Source: Denitromonas ohlonensis
Lineage (GTDB): Bacteria; Pseudomonadota; Gammaproteobacteria; Burkholderiales; Rhodocyclaceae
NCBI RefSeq assembly: GCF_007625205.1
Contig: NZ_VMNI01000010.1
Span: 1-64,000, forward strand
Direction of reading: 5' to 3'
DNA length: 64,000 bases
Shown here: positions 34,714 to 45,310 of the stretch, piece by piece
Layout of the letters: each line of letters begins with the position of its first letter
Position numbering within the stretch: the first letter of the stretch is position 1
Notes under the pieces: generated by a model
What the model was told of the DNA's origin: nothing
The model's database searches: none
Seen by the model: the letters and a program-made list of their open reading frames with translations, nothing else
Position numbers and translations under genes: made by a program

Positions 34714-35782
34714 TCGCGACACGCTGCTGAAAATGCTCGATCTGGCCCGCTGGGCGCCCAGCGGAGACAACACCCAGCCATGGCGTTTTGAGATCGTGTC
34801 GGAGTCGCACATTGCCATCCATGGGCACGACACCCGCGATTGGTGCGTGTATGACTTCCGTGGTTACGCCAGCCACATCGCGCACGGAGCGCTGCTCGAA
34901 ACGCTGCGTATTGCCGCCAGTGATGCCGGCTTGATCGCCACATGGGCGCTTCGCGACGGCACGACGGATGTCGCGCCGATTTACGATGTCACGCTTGAGC
35001 CCTCGGCAGATATCGCGCCCGACCCCTTGCTGGCTTTTGTTGAATCTCGTGCGGTGCAGCGCCGCCCCATGCAAACCACGCCGCTCACCGGCGAACAAAA
35101 GGCCGCGCTCAAGCATGCCGTGGGTGACGACTTCGAGCTCAGTTTCTTTGAGTCCGGCCAGATGAAGCGCCGGGTGGCCAAGCTGCTGTGGGATAGCGCC
35201 TACCTTCGCCTGACCTGCCCCGAGGCCTATGAGGTTCACAAGCGCGTGATCGAATGGGGCGCGAGATTCAGCGACGACAAGATCCCGGAAGAGGCCGTTG
35301 GCGTCGATGCCGCCACCGCCAAGCTGATGCGCTGGGTCATGCAGAGTTGGGCGCGGGTGGCGTTTTTCAACAAGTATCTGGCAGGCACGATTGCCCCCCG
35401 AATTCAGCTCGACGTCTTGCCGGCATTACGCTGCGCTGCGCATATTCTGATCACACCCAAGAGCACGCCGGCGGGGTTTCTGGACTACGTTCGTGCCGGC
35501 CAGTCCATGCAGCGGCTGTGGCTTACGACTGCGTCGCTCGGCTTGCACCTTCAGCCCGAGATGACCCCGGTGATCTTTCGGTGGTACGCGCAAAACGGGG
35601 CGCCGATTACAGCAGATCGAAGCATGGATGCGGCGTCGGCGCGATTGGCGGGGCGGTTTGATGTCTTGGCCGGCCGTGGCACGGATGACCCGTTCGTGTT
35701 TTTCTGTCGTGTTGGCACTGGCGCGAACCCCGTTTCTCGCTCCTTGCGGATAGCGCTTCGCACGTTGTTGCGGTCGGATTGA
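34706..35782 (+). CDS. Nitroreductase-family flavoprotein
   Basis: A 358-residue protein with the FMN-binding start DLARWAPSGDNTQPWRFEI and a nitroreductase-type C-terminal half (RAGQSMQRLWLTTASLGLHLQPEM, with the flavin-contacting region before it). It is much longer than simple nitroreductases (about 200 residues) because of the middle segment 90-240. Related folds oxidise azolines or modify small molecules in natural product pathways. Translation is coupled to the ThiF gene by an 8-base overlap. Substrate unknown. Confidence 0.8.
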   Translation: MADRDTLLKMLDLARWAPSGDNTQPWRFEIVSESHIAIHGHDTRDWCVYDFRGYASHIAHGALLETLRIAASDAGLIATWALRDGTTDVAPIYDVTLEPSADIAPDPLLAFVESRAVQRRPMQTTPLTGEQKAALKHAVGDDFELSFFESGQMKRRVAKLLWDSAYLRLTCPEAYEVHKRVIEWGARFSDDKIPEEAVGVDAATAKLMRWVMQSWARVAFFNKYLAGTIAPRIQLDVLPALRCAAHILITPKSTPAGFLDYVRAGQSMQRLWLTTASLGLHLQPEMTPVIFRWYAQNGAPITADRSMDAASARLAGRFDVLAGRGTDDPFVFFCRVGTGANPVSRSLRIALRTLLRSD

Positions 35783-35956
35783 ACTTCAGCGGGTGTGCCC
35801 GCGCGGTTGGCGTCGATAAGACACGATTTGATGCTGGATAGCGCGCCATCCGAGGTGTCGGCAAATTTTACAGATGGCCGGTTTGGGTTTGTGGCGGATC
35901 AAGGTGCAAGTGGAAAAGGTGCTTGTTTACAGTCAGTTATCTTTATGTTGGTTTGA

Positions 35957-35971
35957 TGGCACGGTCATTGC
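35957..35971 (+). promoter_or_regulatory. Sigma-54 (RpoN) promoter of the PEP-CTERM gene
   Basis: TGGCACGGTCATTGC has the -24 GG and -12 GC exactly 10 bases apart and matches the TGGCAC-N5-TTGC consensus fully. It lies 46 bases before the PEP-CTERM ATG. PEP-CTERM genes are commonly under RpoN and the PrsK/PrsR two-component system, which fits. The rest of the 235-base gap (35783-36017) shows no other clear feature. Confidence 0.85.
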
Positions 35972-36017
35972 TTTTACTCAGTCGAGGCAAGCAGCCTTTC
36001 AATATTCGAAGGAGAAC

Positions 36018-36803
36018 ATGGCTATGACTACTTTTCTGAAAAAATCTTTGCTTGGCGTTGCAGCCTCGACCGCGATCATGGCATCCGGCTCGGCGCACGC
36101 TGTGCTGACCAACTGGTGGCTCGATACTGACGGCGTTGGTGGTAACGCCGCGGTTCAAGTCCAGCAGTATGTCGACCTGAACGGCCAGGCGCTGGTGGAG
36201 AACACCTTCACCGGCGGTGGCAACTTCAACTTCAATGAGGTGGGTTTCTTCACCTCGGTGCTGGCAGACAGCGTGACACCGCTGGCGCCGGGACTGTCCT
36301 CCACCTTTGTGGGTACGGGTACTGGCAACGTGGGTGGCAACCTGAGCTTCTTGACGGGTACGCTGAACATTTCGTCGGGTGTGACCCAGATCGCGTCTTT
36401 TGATCTGGTGACTGGTAGCGCCAACCTGAACGGTGGCACGGTGCTGCCGAACGGCCCGGTTTCGTTGATTTTCAAGGCAACATCGTTGTCCGCTGGCTAC
36501 TTCTTTGATGCGGGCTTGACCGATTTGTCCACCATCGTTTCCAGCCCGCAGGGTCTGTTGTTTGGTTTTGCGACTACCAACGCGATTCCTATCAATACCG
36601 GCAACCAGGCTTCCGCAGGTCTTCAGGCCCAGTACGTGTCTGAGTTCGGTGCGCTGAGCCAGACCAATGTGGATCAGCAGAATCTGCTGCAACTGTCGAA
36701 CAACGGCCAGTTCCAGCTTCAGGTTCCGGAGCCCGCATCGCTTGCGCTGCTGGGTCTGGGCTTGGTCGGCCTCGCTTCGGTGCGTCGCCGTAACAAAGCC
36801 TAA
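36018..36803 (+). CDS. PEP-CTERM sorting-domain protein
   Basis: A 261-residue exported protein. The signal peptide is TTFLKKSLLGVAASTAIMASGSAHA. The mature part is rich in Gly, Asn, Ser and Thr with beta-type repeats. The C-terminal anchor is classic: PEPASLALLGLGLVGLASVRRR, i.e. PEP motif, hydrophobic helix and Arg cluster, recognised and cleaved by an exosortase. The start has GAAGGAG upstream. Such proteins are surface or matrix proteins linked to exopolysaccharide and flocculation. No exosortase gene is in the window. Confidence 0.93.
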   Translation: MAMTTFLKKSLLGVAASTAIMASGSAHAVLTNWWLDTDGVGGNAAVQVQQYVDLNGQALVENTFTGGGNFNFNEVGFFTSVLADSVTPLAPGLSSTFVGTGTGNVGGNLSFLTGTLNISSGVTQIASFDLVTGSANLNGGTVLPNGPVSLIFKATSLSAGYFFDAGLTDLSTIVSSPQGLLFGFATTNAIPINTGNQASAGLQAQYVSEFGALSQTNVDQQNLLQLSNNGQFQLQVPEPASLALLGLGLVGLASVRRRNKA

Positions 36804-36822
36804 GCTGCTGCCATTCGGTGTG

Positions 36823-36853
36823 AAAAAGGGCTCGCGAAAGCGAGCCCTTTTTT
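36823..36853 (+). terminator. Intrinsic terminator after the PEP-CTERM gene
   Basis: AAAAAGGGCTCGC-GAAA-GCGAGCCCTTTTT gives a 13-bp stem with a GAAA loop and a T run. It begins 20 bases after the stop codon. It could also stop transcription coming from proB on the other strand. Confidence 0.92.
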
Positions 36854-36970
36854 TGTTTCTCGGTGCTGACGGCCTTGGTTTCGATGTGGACTGTTGAGCG
36901 AACCGTTGTAAGTCGAGATGGCAATCGACCCAGGCCCCGCCCCACTTTGGGCCGGGTATGTCGATCCAAA

Positions 36971-39273
<2,303 letters not shown>

Positions 39274-39302
39274 CAGATACTGCCTGCCAGGCGGCCGAGA
39301 GA

Positions 39303-39566
39303 TTACTCGGCGACCGGGATGATGCTCACTGTGCGACGCTTCTTGGGGCCTTTCACCGCGAACAACACCGTGCCGTCCTTGAGGGCGAACAGGGTGTGAT
39401 CCTTGCCCATGCCGACGTTTTCGCCAGCGTGGTACTCGGTGCCGCGCTGACGGACGATGATGTTGCCAGCGGGGATCAGTTGGCCGCCGTAGCGTTTGAC
39501 GCCCAGGCGTTTCGATTCTGAGTCGCGACCGTTCCGGGAACTGCCGCCGGCTTTTTTATGTGCCAT
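39303..39566 (-). CDS. rpmA: 50S ribosomal protein L27
   Basis: An 87-residue L27 with the conserved N-terminus [20 protein letters not shown] and [29 protein letters not shown]. It is 15 bases downstream of rplU, and AGGAGATTAC precedes the ATG. Confidence 0.97.
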   Translation of the reverse strand: MAHKKAGGSSRNGRDSESKRLGVKRYGGQLIPAGNIIVRQRGTEYHAGENVGMGKDHTLFALKDGTVLFAVKGPKKRRTVSIIPVAE

Positions 39567-39581
39567 GACGTAATCTCCTGA

Positions 39582-39893
39582 TTAGGCCGAAATCGTATCA
39601 ATACGGATTTCGGTGTAGTTCTGACGGTGGCCTTGATGCTTGATGTAATGCTTGCGACGACGCATCTTGAAAATCTTGACTTTGTCGTGACGTCCTTGCG
39701 AAAGCACGGTGGCCTTCACGGTGGCACCTTCAATCACGGGCGTGCCGATTTTCACCGACTCGCCTTCGCCGACCATCAAAATCTGGTCGAGTGTGATTTC
39801 CGAGCCCACGTCTGCTGGCATCTGTTCTACTTTGATCTTTTGGCCGGCAGACACGCGATACTGCTTGCCCCCGGTTTTTATGACCGCATACAT
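39582..39893 (-). CDS. rplU: 50S ribosomal protein L21
   Basis: A 103-residue L21: [14 protein letters not shown] at the start, [11 protein letters not shown], and [26 protein letters not shown] at the end. First gene of the rplU-rpmA block, with a sigma-70 promoter 40-70 bases upstream. Confidence 0.97.
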   Translation of the reverse strand: MYAVIKTGGKQYRVSAGQKIKVEQMPADVGSEITLDQILMVGEGESVKIGTPVIEGATVKATVLSQGRHDKVKIFKMRRRKHYIKHQGHRQNYTEIRIDTISA

Positions 39894-39933
39894 GGTGTAG
39901 CTCCAGTTAATCGGAATTGCGCGAAAACCCAGC

Positions 39934-39962
39934 AGTTTATTGGCGAGCTATTGTTTTGTCAA
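39934..39962 (-). promoter_or_regulatory. Sigma-70 promoter of rplU overlapping the sulP stop codon
   Basis: On the minus strand TTGACA (39962-39957) is followed by exactly 17 bases and TAAACT (39939-39934). The TGA inside the -35 hexamer is the stop codon of the upstream SulP gene. The start of rplU is about 40 bases from the -10. Confidence 0.75.
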
Positions 39963-41671
39963 AGATTTTCTGGTGGGCTGGCCAGCGGGGCGAGTGCGTC
40001 GATGGCCTGGCGCTCGTGCCGGTAGCTGCCGTGAGGCGCTATGCTCGTCCATACGTCATCGCGTTCGAGTACGTCGATGACCTGTTTTTTGAGGCCGCAA
40101 AACGCGAGCTGTTGGCCGTGCTTGGCCAGATTCGCGGCTTCGCGGCGGACCGCGTCGAGGCCCGTGGCGTCGATGGCGTTGATGCCGGCGGCGGAGACCA
40201 GCACGATGCGCACATCCGGCTGCGCCGTTCGGGCCCAATTGACGGCTTCTTGAAAACGGGTGGCATTGACGAAGTGGAGCGGGCCGTCGAAGCGCATCAC
40301 CACGAGGTGCGGATGGGGGTGCGGCAGGCCGAAGCGCTCCAGGTCGCGGTGAGTGCCGTCTTCGTGCAGGCCGAGCAGCGCGATGCGCGGTTTCATGCTG
40401 CGCCAGATCAGCAGGGCGAGCGAGAGCAGCAGGCCGGTGAGGATGCCGTTCTGGATGTTGGGGGCAAACACCAGGGTGGCGACAAAGGTGGTGGCGGCGG
40501 CGAGGCCGTCGTCGCGGTCGATGCGCCAGGCGTGGACGAGGGTGGCGGGCTGAAAGAGGCGCGCGACGGCGTCGAGAATCACAGCCGCGAGAACGGCCAG
40601 CGGCAGGTGATGGAGCCATTGGCCGAGCGCCAGTGCTGCGACGACGACGGCGAGTGCGCACACCAGCGACGCCACACCGGTTTGTGCACCATTGGCCAGA
40701 TTGAGCGCCGAGCGGGAGAACGAGGCGCTGGTGGGGAGTGTGCTGGCACAGGCGCCGGCGATCTTGGCCAGACCCTGGCCGATCAGCTCCTGATTCTCAT
40801 TCCACGCCTCACCTGTTTTCTCGGAAATCAGCTTGGCACTGGAGGCGGTTTCAAGAAAGCTGACCATGGCGAGCACGAACGCGGCGGGCAGCAGCGTGAT
40901 GATCATGTTCCACTCGGGGACGGTCGGAAGTTGCAGGCTGGGGCGCAGCGCGGGCAAGTCGCCTATCACGGCGCCGCCGTTGGCTTCGAAGCCGGTCAGC
41001 GCTGACAGCGCCGTGCAGGCGACAACAACCACCAGCACGCCGGGCAGGCGAGGCACGAAGTGACGCAGCCCGATGAGCGCGGCCAATGCGCCGATGCCCA
41101 GCGCCAATGTGGGCAGGTGCGGGGCCATTGCGCCATGAAAAATTCGGATCGCTTCATCAACAAGCTGCGGCGAGCGCGGGCCGGGGGCCCCCAGAAGCGC
41201 GGGGATTTGCGAGAAGCAGATCAGCAGTGCGGCAGCATTGATGAAGGCGGCGAACACCGGCTGAGAGAGAAGATTGAGCACCCAGCCCTGGCGCAGCAGC
41301 CCCAGGCCGAGCTGAATTGCGCCCGCGAGCAGGCCAATGGCGATGGCGAGGATGAGATAGCTCTCGCTGCCCATGGCGGCGAGGGGCGCGATGCTGGCCG
41401 CGGTGAGCATGCCGGTGAGTGCCACCGGGCCGGTCGAGAGCTGTGGGCAACTGCCGAACAGCGCACCGATTACGGTTGGCAGCATGGCTGCGTAGAGCCC
41501 GTAGTGCGCTGGGAAGCCTGCCAGCTGCGCATAGGCGAGTGATTGCGGGATGGCGACCAGCGCAACGCTTAAGCCGGCCCGGATGTCGCCCTGAAGTGCC
41601 GCACGCGTCAATTGGCTGCGCCAGCGCAGGAAGGGGAGTAGCCGTTCGAGGCGACTGATCGGGGCAGTCAT
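39959..41671 (-). CDS. SulP-family anion transporter with STAS domain
   Basis: A 570-residue SLC26/SulP transporter. The membrane domain (about residues 25-420) begins with the family signature LSVALVAIPQSLAYAQLAGFPAHYGLYAAMLP, followed by STGPVALTGML. The cytoplasmic STAS domain starts near residue 455 (LVVMRFDGPLHFVNATRFQEAV) and contains GINAIDATGLDAVRR. The substrate cannot be predicted from this: sulfate, bicarbonate and dicarboxylates are all carried by the family. It is probably a single gene, and its stop codon forms part of the rplU promoter. Confidence 0.9.
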   Translation of the reverse strand: MTAPISRLERLLPFLRWRSQLTRAALQGDIRAGLSVALVAIPQSLAYAQLAGFPAHYGLYAAMLPTVIGALFGSCPQLSTGPVALTGMLTAASIAPLAAMGSESYLILAIAIGLLAGAIQLGLGLLRQGWVLNLLSQPVFAAFINAAALLICFSQIPALLGAPGPRSPQLVDEAIRIFHGAMAPHLPTLALGIGALAALIGLRHFVPRLPGVLVVVVACTALSALTGFEANGGAVIGDLPALRPSLQLPTVPEWNMIITLLPAAFVLAMVSFLETASSAKLISEKTGEAWNENQELIGQGLAKIAGACASTLPTSASFSRSALNLANGAQTGVASLVCALAVVVAALALGQWLHHLPLAVLAAVILDAVARLFQPATLVHAWRIDRDDGLAAATTFVATLVFAPNIQNGILTGLLLSLALLIWRSMKPRIALLGLHEDGTHRDLERFGLPHPHPHLVVMRFDGPLHFVNATRFQEAVNWARTAQPDVRIVLVSAAGINAIDATGLDAVRREAANLAKHGQQLAFCGLKKQVIDVLERDDVWTSIAPHGSYRHERQAIDALAPLASPPENL

Positions 41672-41819
41672 CAGGGCAGCTCCTCGTAGGCGGGCGGCGC
41701 GATCGGCCGAGAGGCGTTTATGTTAGCAAATCCGCATGTGGGCTCGGCGTATCGATTGCGCGGGATGCGGGTTTTCCCGCGCTGGCGTTTTTCAACGGCT
41801 CGGCGTACGCTAGCAAAAG

Positions 41820-41830
41820 TTGTCAGACAA
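41820..41830. promoter_or_regulatory. Candidate FadR/GntR-type operator
   Basis: TTGTCAGACAA is a perfect 11-bp palindrome (TTGTC-A-GACAA), 12 bases before the ATG of the GntR-family regulator. FadR-subfamily regulators bind short palindromes of the TNGTNNNACNA type, and this site fits. Autoregulation of the whole glc operon is the natural reading. Confidence 0.6.
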
Positions 41831-41842
41831 GCAGATCAATTG

Positions 41843-42604
41843 ATGCCAGAAATTGCCCGCGTGGCCCGACCCTCTCAGTTAAGTGAAACCGTCTCGAAGA
41901 CCATTGAGAAATGGATTCTCGACGGCGTCATGGCGCCGGGGGTCAAGTTGCCGACCGAGAAAACGCTGTCCGCCGAATTCGGCGTGTCGCGCGCCGTGGT
42001 GCGGGAGGCCATCTCGCGTCTGAAGGCGGAGGGTTATGTTGCCTCCCGCCAGGGCGCCGGTGCGTTTGTTGAGGCGCGGCCGGGTCAGAACAGCTTCCGG
42101 CTGGCCGATGCTGTCGACCCCGCTGGCCCGGCGGCGACCGCGCATATCTTTGAGCTGCGCTACATCGTCGAAACCGCCGCTGCCGCACTGGCGGCCAGTC
42201 GCCGATCGGATCAAGATCTGGCGCAGATGCGCGAAGCCTTGCTGCGGATGCGTCATGCGGTCGCCGAGCGGACCGATGGCACGCAGGCGGATGACGACTT
42301 CCATGTGGCGATTGCCGCCGCCACGGGCAACCCGGCGCTGCTACGTTTTATCCGCTTTGTGGGCCACCAGTTTTTTGCTTCGCGCGTGCCGACCTGGAAT
42401 GCCGAGGGGCATGCGGCGGGGCGCGCCGACGCAGCGCAGGCCGAGCATGAACGCATGTTCGAGGCCATTGCCGCCGGCGACGGCGTTGCGGCTCGTGAGG
42501 CCGCACGTATACATATGGTCGAGGCGGCGCGCCGCATCGGCATCGATACTGACCACTGGGATCCGGCGCCTCAGGCGCCCTGGGAAGAGGAGGCTCTGCC
42601 ATGA
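41843..42604 (+). CDS. FadR-subfamily GntR transcriptional regulator of the glycolate operon
   Basis: A 253-residue regulator. The N-terminal winged helix is SQLSETVSKTIEKWILDGVMAPGVKLPTE, then LSAEFGVSRAVVREAISRLKAEGYV. The C-terminal all-helical FCD ligand domain includes FELRYIVETAAAALAA, DDDFHVAIAAATGNP and the metal-binding His residues of that fold. It overlaps glcD (ATGA) and is likely the glycolate- or lactate-responsive switch, like GlcC/LldR. The ATG at 41843 is chosen over an ATG 123 bases upstream, whose extra residues are unlike the family. Confidence 0.87.
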   Translation: MPEIARVARPSQLSETVSKTIEKWILDGVMAPGVKLPTEKTLSAEFGVSRAVVREAISRLKAEGYVASRQGAGAFVEARPGQNSFRLADAVDPAGPAATAHIFELRYIVETAAAALAASRRSDQDLAQMREALLRMRHAVAERTDGTQADDDFHVAIAAATGNPALLRFIRFVGHQFFASRVPTWNAEGHAAGRADAAQAEHERMFEAIAAGDGVAAREAARIHMVEAARRIGIDTDHWDPAPQAPWEEEALP

Positions 42605-44115
42605 CTGCCGCGACGGCATCGTTACCCGAAAACGCACTGCGAGAGGTCGATTACTCGCAGGTGGATGTGGCGCGCCTGATTGGCGAGCTTCGTGCCGTGT
42701 TGCCGCCGGTCGCGCTATTGCACGACAGCGAAGACATGCGCCCTTATGAATGCGATGGACTGAGCATTTACCGCCAGGTACCGCTGGCCGTGGTTTTGCC
42801 GGGCACTGAGGCTGAGGTGGCCGCCGTGCTGAAGATCTGTCACTCGGTCGGCGTGCCGGTGGTGGCGCGTGGGGCCGGTACCGGCTTGTCGGGCGGCGCT
42901 TTGCCGCATGCGCACGGCGTGCTGCTGTCGCTGGCGCGCATGAACAAGATCCTCAATATCGACCCGCTGGCGCGTACCGCCGTGGTGCAGCCGGGCGTGC
43001 GCAATCTGCGCATTTCGGAAGAGGTGGCGCCGCACGGGCTCTACTATGCGCCGGACCCGTCCTCGCAGATCGCCTGTTCCATCGGCGGCAACGTGGCCGA
43101 GAACGCGGGCGGCGTGCATTGCCTCAAGTACGGTTTGACGGTGCACAACGTGCTGCGCATTCGTGGCGTGACGATTGACGGCGAGGTGGTCGAGATCGGC
43201 AACCATGGCCTCGACGCGCCGGGCTACGACTTGCTGGCGCTGATGCATGGCTCCGAAGGCATGCTGGCGGTGGTGACCGAAATCACCGTCAAGCTCACGC
43301 CCAAGCCGCAGTTTGCTCAATGCGTGCTGGCCGCGTTTGATGACGTGATCAAGGCCGGCGAGGCGGTGGCGGCGGTGATCGCGGCCGGCATCATCCCGGC
43401 CGGGCTGGAGATGATGGATCAGCCGGCGACCGCCGCGGTCGAGTCCTTTGTGCACGCGGGCTACCCGCTGGATGCCGCGGCGATCTTGCTGTGCGAGTCG
43501 GACGGCACGCCGGAAGAGGTGGCCGAAGAGATCCAGCGCATGTGCGCGGTGCTCGAATCGCACGGCGCGACCGAGGTGCGTATCTCGCGTGACGAGGCGG
43601 AGCGGATGCGCTTCTGGGCCGGTCGCAAGGCGGCGTTTCCGGCGGCGGGCCGGATCTCGGCCGACTACTACTGCATGGACGGCACCATCCCCCGCAAGCG
43701 GCTCGGCGAGATGCTGACTGCTATCCAGGGCATGGAAAAGACTTACGACCTGCGGTGCATCAACGTGTTCCATGCCGGCGACGGCAACATGCACCCGCTG
43801 ATTCTGTTTGATGCAAACGTGCCGGGTGAGCTCGAGCGGGCCGAGGAATTCGGTGCCGCCATTCTCGATCTGTCGGTCGATCTGGGGGGCACGATTACCG
43901 GTGAGCACGGGGTCGGTATCGAGAAAATCAATCAGATGTGCCGGCAGTTCAACGTGGCCGAGCGCCAGACCTTCTTCCGGGTCAAGGCCGCCTTCGATCC
44001 GAAGGGGTTGCTCAATCCGGGCAAGGCGATTCCGTCCATGAACCGCTGTGCCGAATTCGGCCGCATGCATGTGCAGGGCGGCCAGGTGCCGCATCCGGAG
44101 ATCGAGCGCTTCTGA
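42601..44115 (+). CDS. glcD: Glycolate oxidase FAD-linked subunit GlcD
   Basis: A 504-residue FAD-binding oxidoreductase. The PCMH-type FAD domain includes VPVVARGAGTGLSGGALPHAHGV and SQIACSIGGNVAENAGGVHCLKYGLTVHNVL. The C-terminal half has VFHAGDGNMHPLILFD and GTITGEHGVGIEK, with catalytic-site His residues. GlcD with GlcE and GlcF forms the membrane-bound glycolate dehydrogenase that makes glyoxylate. The reading frame is complete and its length is normal. Confidence 0.94.
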   Translation: MTAATASLPENALREVDYSQVDVARLIGELRAVLPPVALLHDSEDMRPYECDGLSIYRQVPLAVVLPGTEAEVAAVLKICHSVGVPVVARGAGTGLSGGALPHAHGVLLSLARMNKILNIDPLARTAVVQPGVRNLRISEEVAPHGLYYAPDPSSQIACSIGGNVAENAGGVHCLKYGLTVHNVLRIRGVTIDGEVVEIGNHGLDAPGYDLLALMHGSEGMLAVVTEITVKLTPKPQFAQCVLAAFDDVIKAGEAVAAVIAAGIIPAGLEMMDQPATAAVESFVHAGYPLDAAAILLCESDGTPEEVAEEIQRMCAVLESHGATEVRISRDEAERMRFWAGRKAAFPAAGRISADYYCMDGTIPRKRLGEMLTAIQGMEKTYDLRCINVFHAGDGNMHPLILFDANVPGELERAEEFGAAILDLSVDLGGTITGEHGVGIEKINQMCRQFNVAERQTFFRVKAAFDPKGLLNPGKAIPSMNRCAEFGRMHVQGGQVPHPEIERF

Positions 44116-44243
44116 TGTCAAAGGGATGGATTCAGTTCCTGCTGGTCGCCGTACCGGTGTTGGGGCTGATTGGCGCATGGGCCACCTTGCGCGCTTGGCC
44201 GAATCGGCCGCGCGACGAGGCAAGCGATGATGAGGGCAAGTGA
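44115..44243 (+). CDS. 42-residue single-helix membrane peptide between glcD and glcE
   Basis: A short frame starts with an ATG that overlaps the glcD stop (TGATG) and ends with a TGA that overlaps the glcE start (TGATG). The product has one hydrophobic helix (FLLVAVPVLGLIGAWATLRAW) and a charged C-terminal tail rich in Asp, Glu and Arg. The tight coupling on both sides suggests it is really translated. It could anchor GlcDEF to the membrane. No named family is recognised. Confidence 0.6.
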   Translation: MSKGWIQFLLVAVPVLGLIGAWATLRAWPNRPRDEASDDEGK

Positions 44244-45307
44244 TGACAGACTTTGAGCAAACGTGGGCCGAGCAGATCCGCGAGGCGGCAGCGAGCAAGA
44301 CGCCGCTGCGCATTCGGGGCGGCGGCAGCAAGGATTTTTACGGGCAGCAACTGGCGGGCACCGTGCTGGATGCGAAGGCGCACCGCGGCGTGATCAGCCA
44401 TGAGCCGACCGAGCTGGTGGTCAAGGTGCGCGCCGGTACGCCGCTGGCGGAACTGGAGGCGGCGCTGTTGGCCGAGGGCCAGATGCTCGGCTTCGAGCCG
44501 CCGCATTTTGGCCCCGATGCGACGGTCGGTGGCTGTGTGGCAGCCGGCTTGTCCGGCCCACGGCGCGCCACGGCCGGTGCGGTGCGCGACTTCATGCTCG
44601 GCGTGACGCTGCTCGATGGCCGTGGCAATCGCCTGCACTTTGGCGGCGAGGTGATGAAAAACGTCGCCGGCTACGATGTTGCGCGGCTGATGACCGGCAG
44701 TCTCGGCACCTTGGGCGTGCTGCTTGATGTCTCGATCAAGGTGTTGCCGCTGCCGGTGGCCGAGGCCACGCTGCGTTTCGAAATGGATGCGCTCGAGGCG
44801 GTTGCACAGATGAATCGCTGGGGCGGCCAGCCGCTGCCGGTGTCAGCAACCAGCTGGATGGCCGGCGTGCTGACCGTTCGCTTGTCGGGCGCTGAAGCGG
44901 CCGTGACTGCCGCCTGTGCCCGCCTCGGCGGCGAACGCCTGAGTGAGCAGGCCGCCCGAGCCCACTGGCAAGGCCTGCGTGAGCAGAGCCAGGGCTTTTT
45001 CGGGGGCGAAGCACCGCTGTGGCGCTTGTCGGTGCCTTCGGTGGCCGAGGCCACCGGGCTGGCCGGCTCGCAGCTGATCGAATGGGGGGGCGCCCAGCGC
45101 TGGGTGCGCACCGAGCAGGATGCGGCCAGCGTTCGCGCTCGCGCGACGGCGCTCGGCGGGCATGCCACGCTGTTCCGCGGGGCCGACAAGTCGGTCGGCG
45201 CCTTCCACCCCTTGCCACCGGCGCTGCGCAGCATTCATCAACGCCTCAAGCACAGCTTTGATCCGGACGGGATTCTGAACCCCGGCCGGCTCTACGACGG
45301 ACTCTGA
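44243..45307 (+). CDS. glcE: Glycolate oxidase FAD-binding subunit GlcE
   Basis: A 354-residue FAD-binding subunit, shorter than GlcD. LRIRGGGSKDFYG is the FAD-loop start, then VVKVRAGTPLAELEAAL, GPDATVGGCVAAGLSGPRRATAG and GEVMKNVAGYDVARLMTGSLGTLGVLL. It ends HSFDPDGILNPGRLY as expected for GlcE. The ATG at 44243 follows the small peptide stop; a GTG one codon earlier is possible. Confidence 0.93.
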   Translation: MTDFEQTWAEQIREAAASKTPLRIRGGGSKDFYGQQLAGTVLDAKAHRGVISHEPTELVVKVRAGTPLAELEAALLAEGQMLGFEPPHFGPDATVGGCVAAGLSGPRRATAGAVRDFMLGVTLLDGRGNRLHFGGEVMKNVAGYDVARLMTGSLGTLGVLLDVSIKVLPLPVAEATLRFEMDALEAVAQMNRWGGQPLPVSATSWMAGVLTVRLSGAEAAVTAACARLGGERLSEQAARAHWQGLREQSQGFFGGEAPLWRLSVPSVAEATGLAGSQLIEWGGAQRWVRTEQDAASVRARATALGGHATLFRGADKSVGAFHPLPPALRSIHQRLKHSFDPDGILNPGRLYDGL

Positions 45308-45310
45308 GCC

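Noticed and set aside
42715-44331. 538-codon open frame antisense to glcD
   Set aside because: Antisense to a complete glcD; the composition is dominated by Arg, His and Gln with no domain signature.
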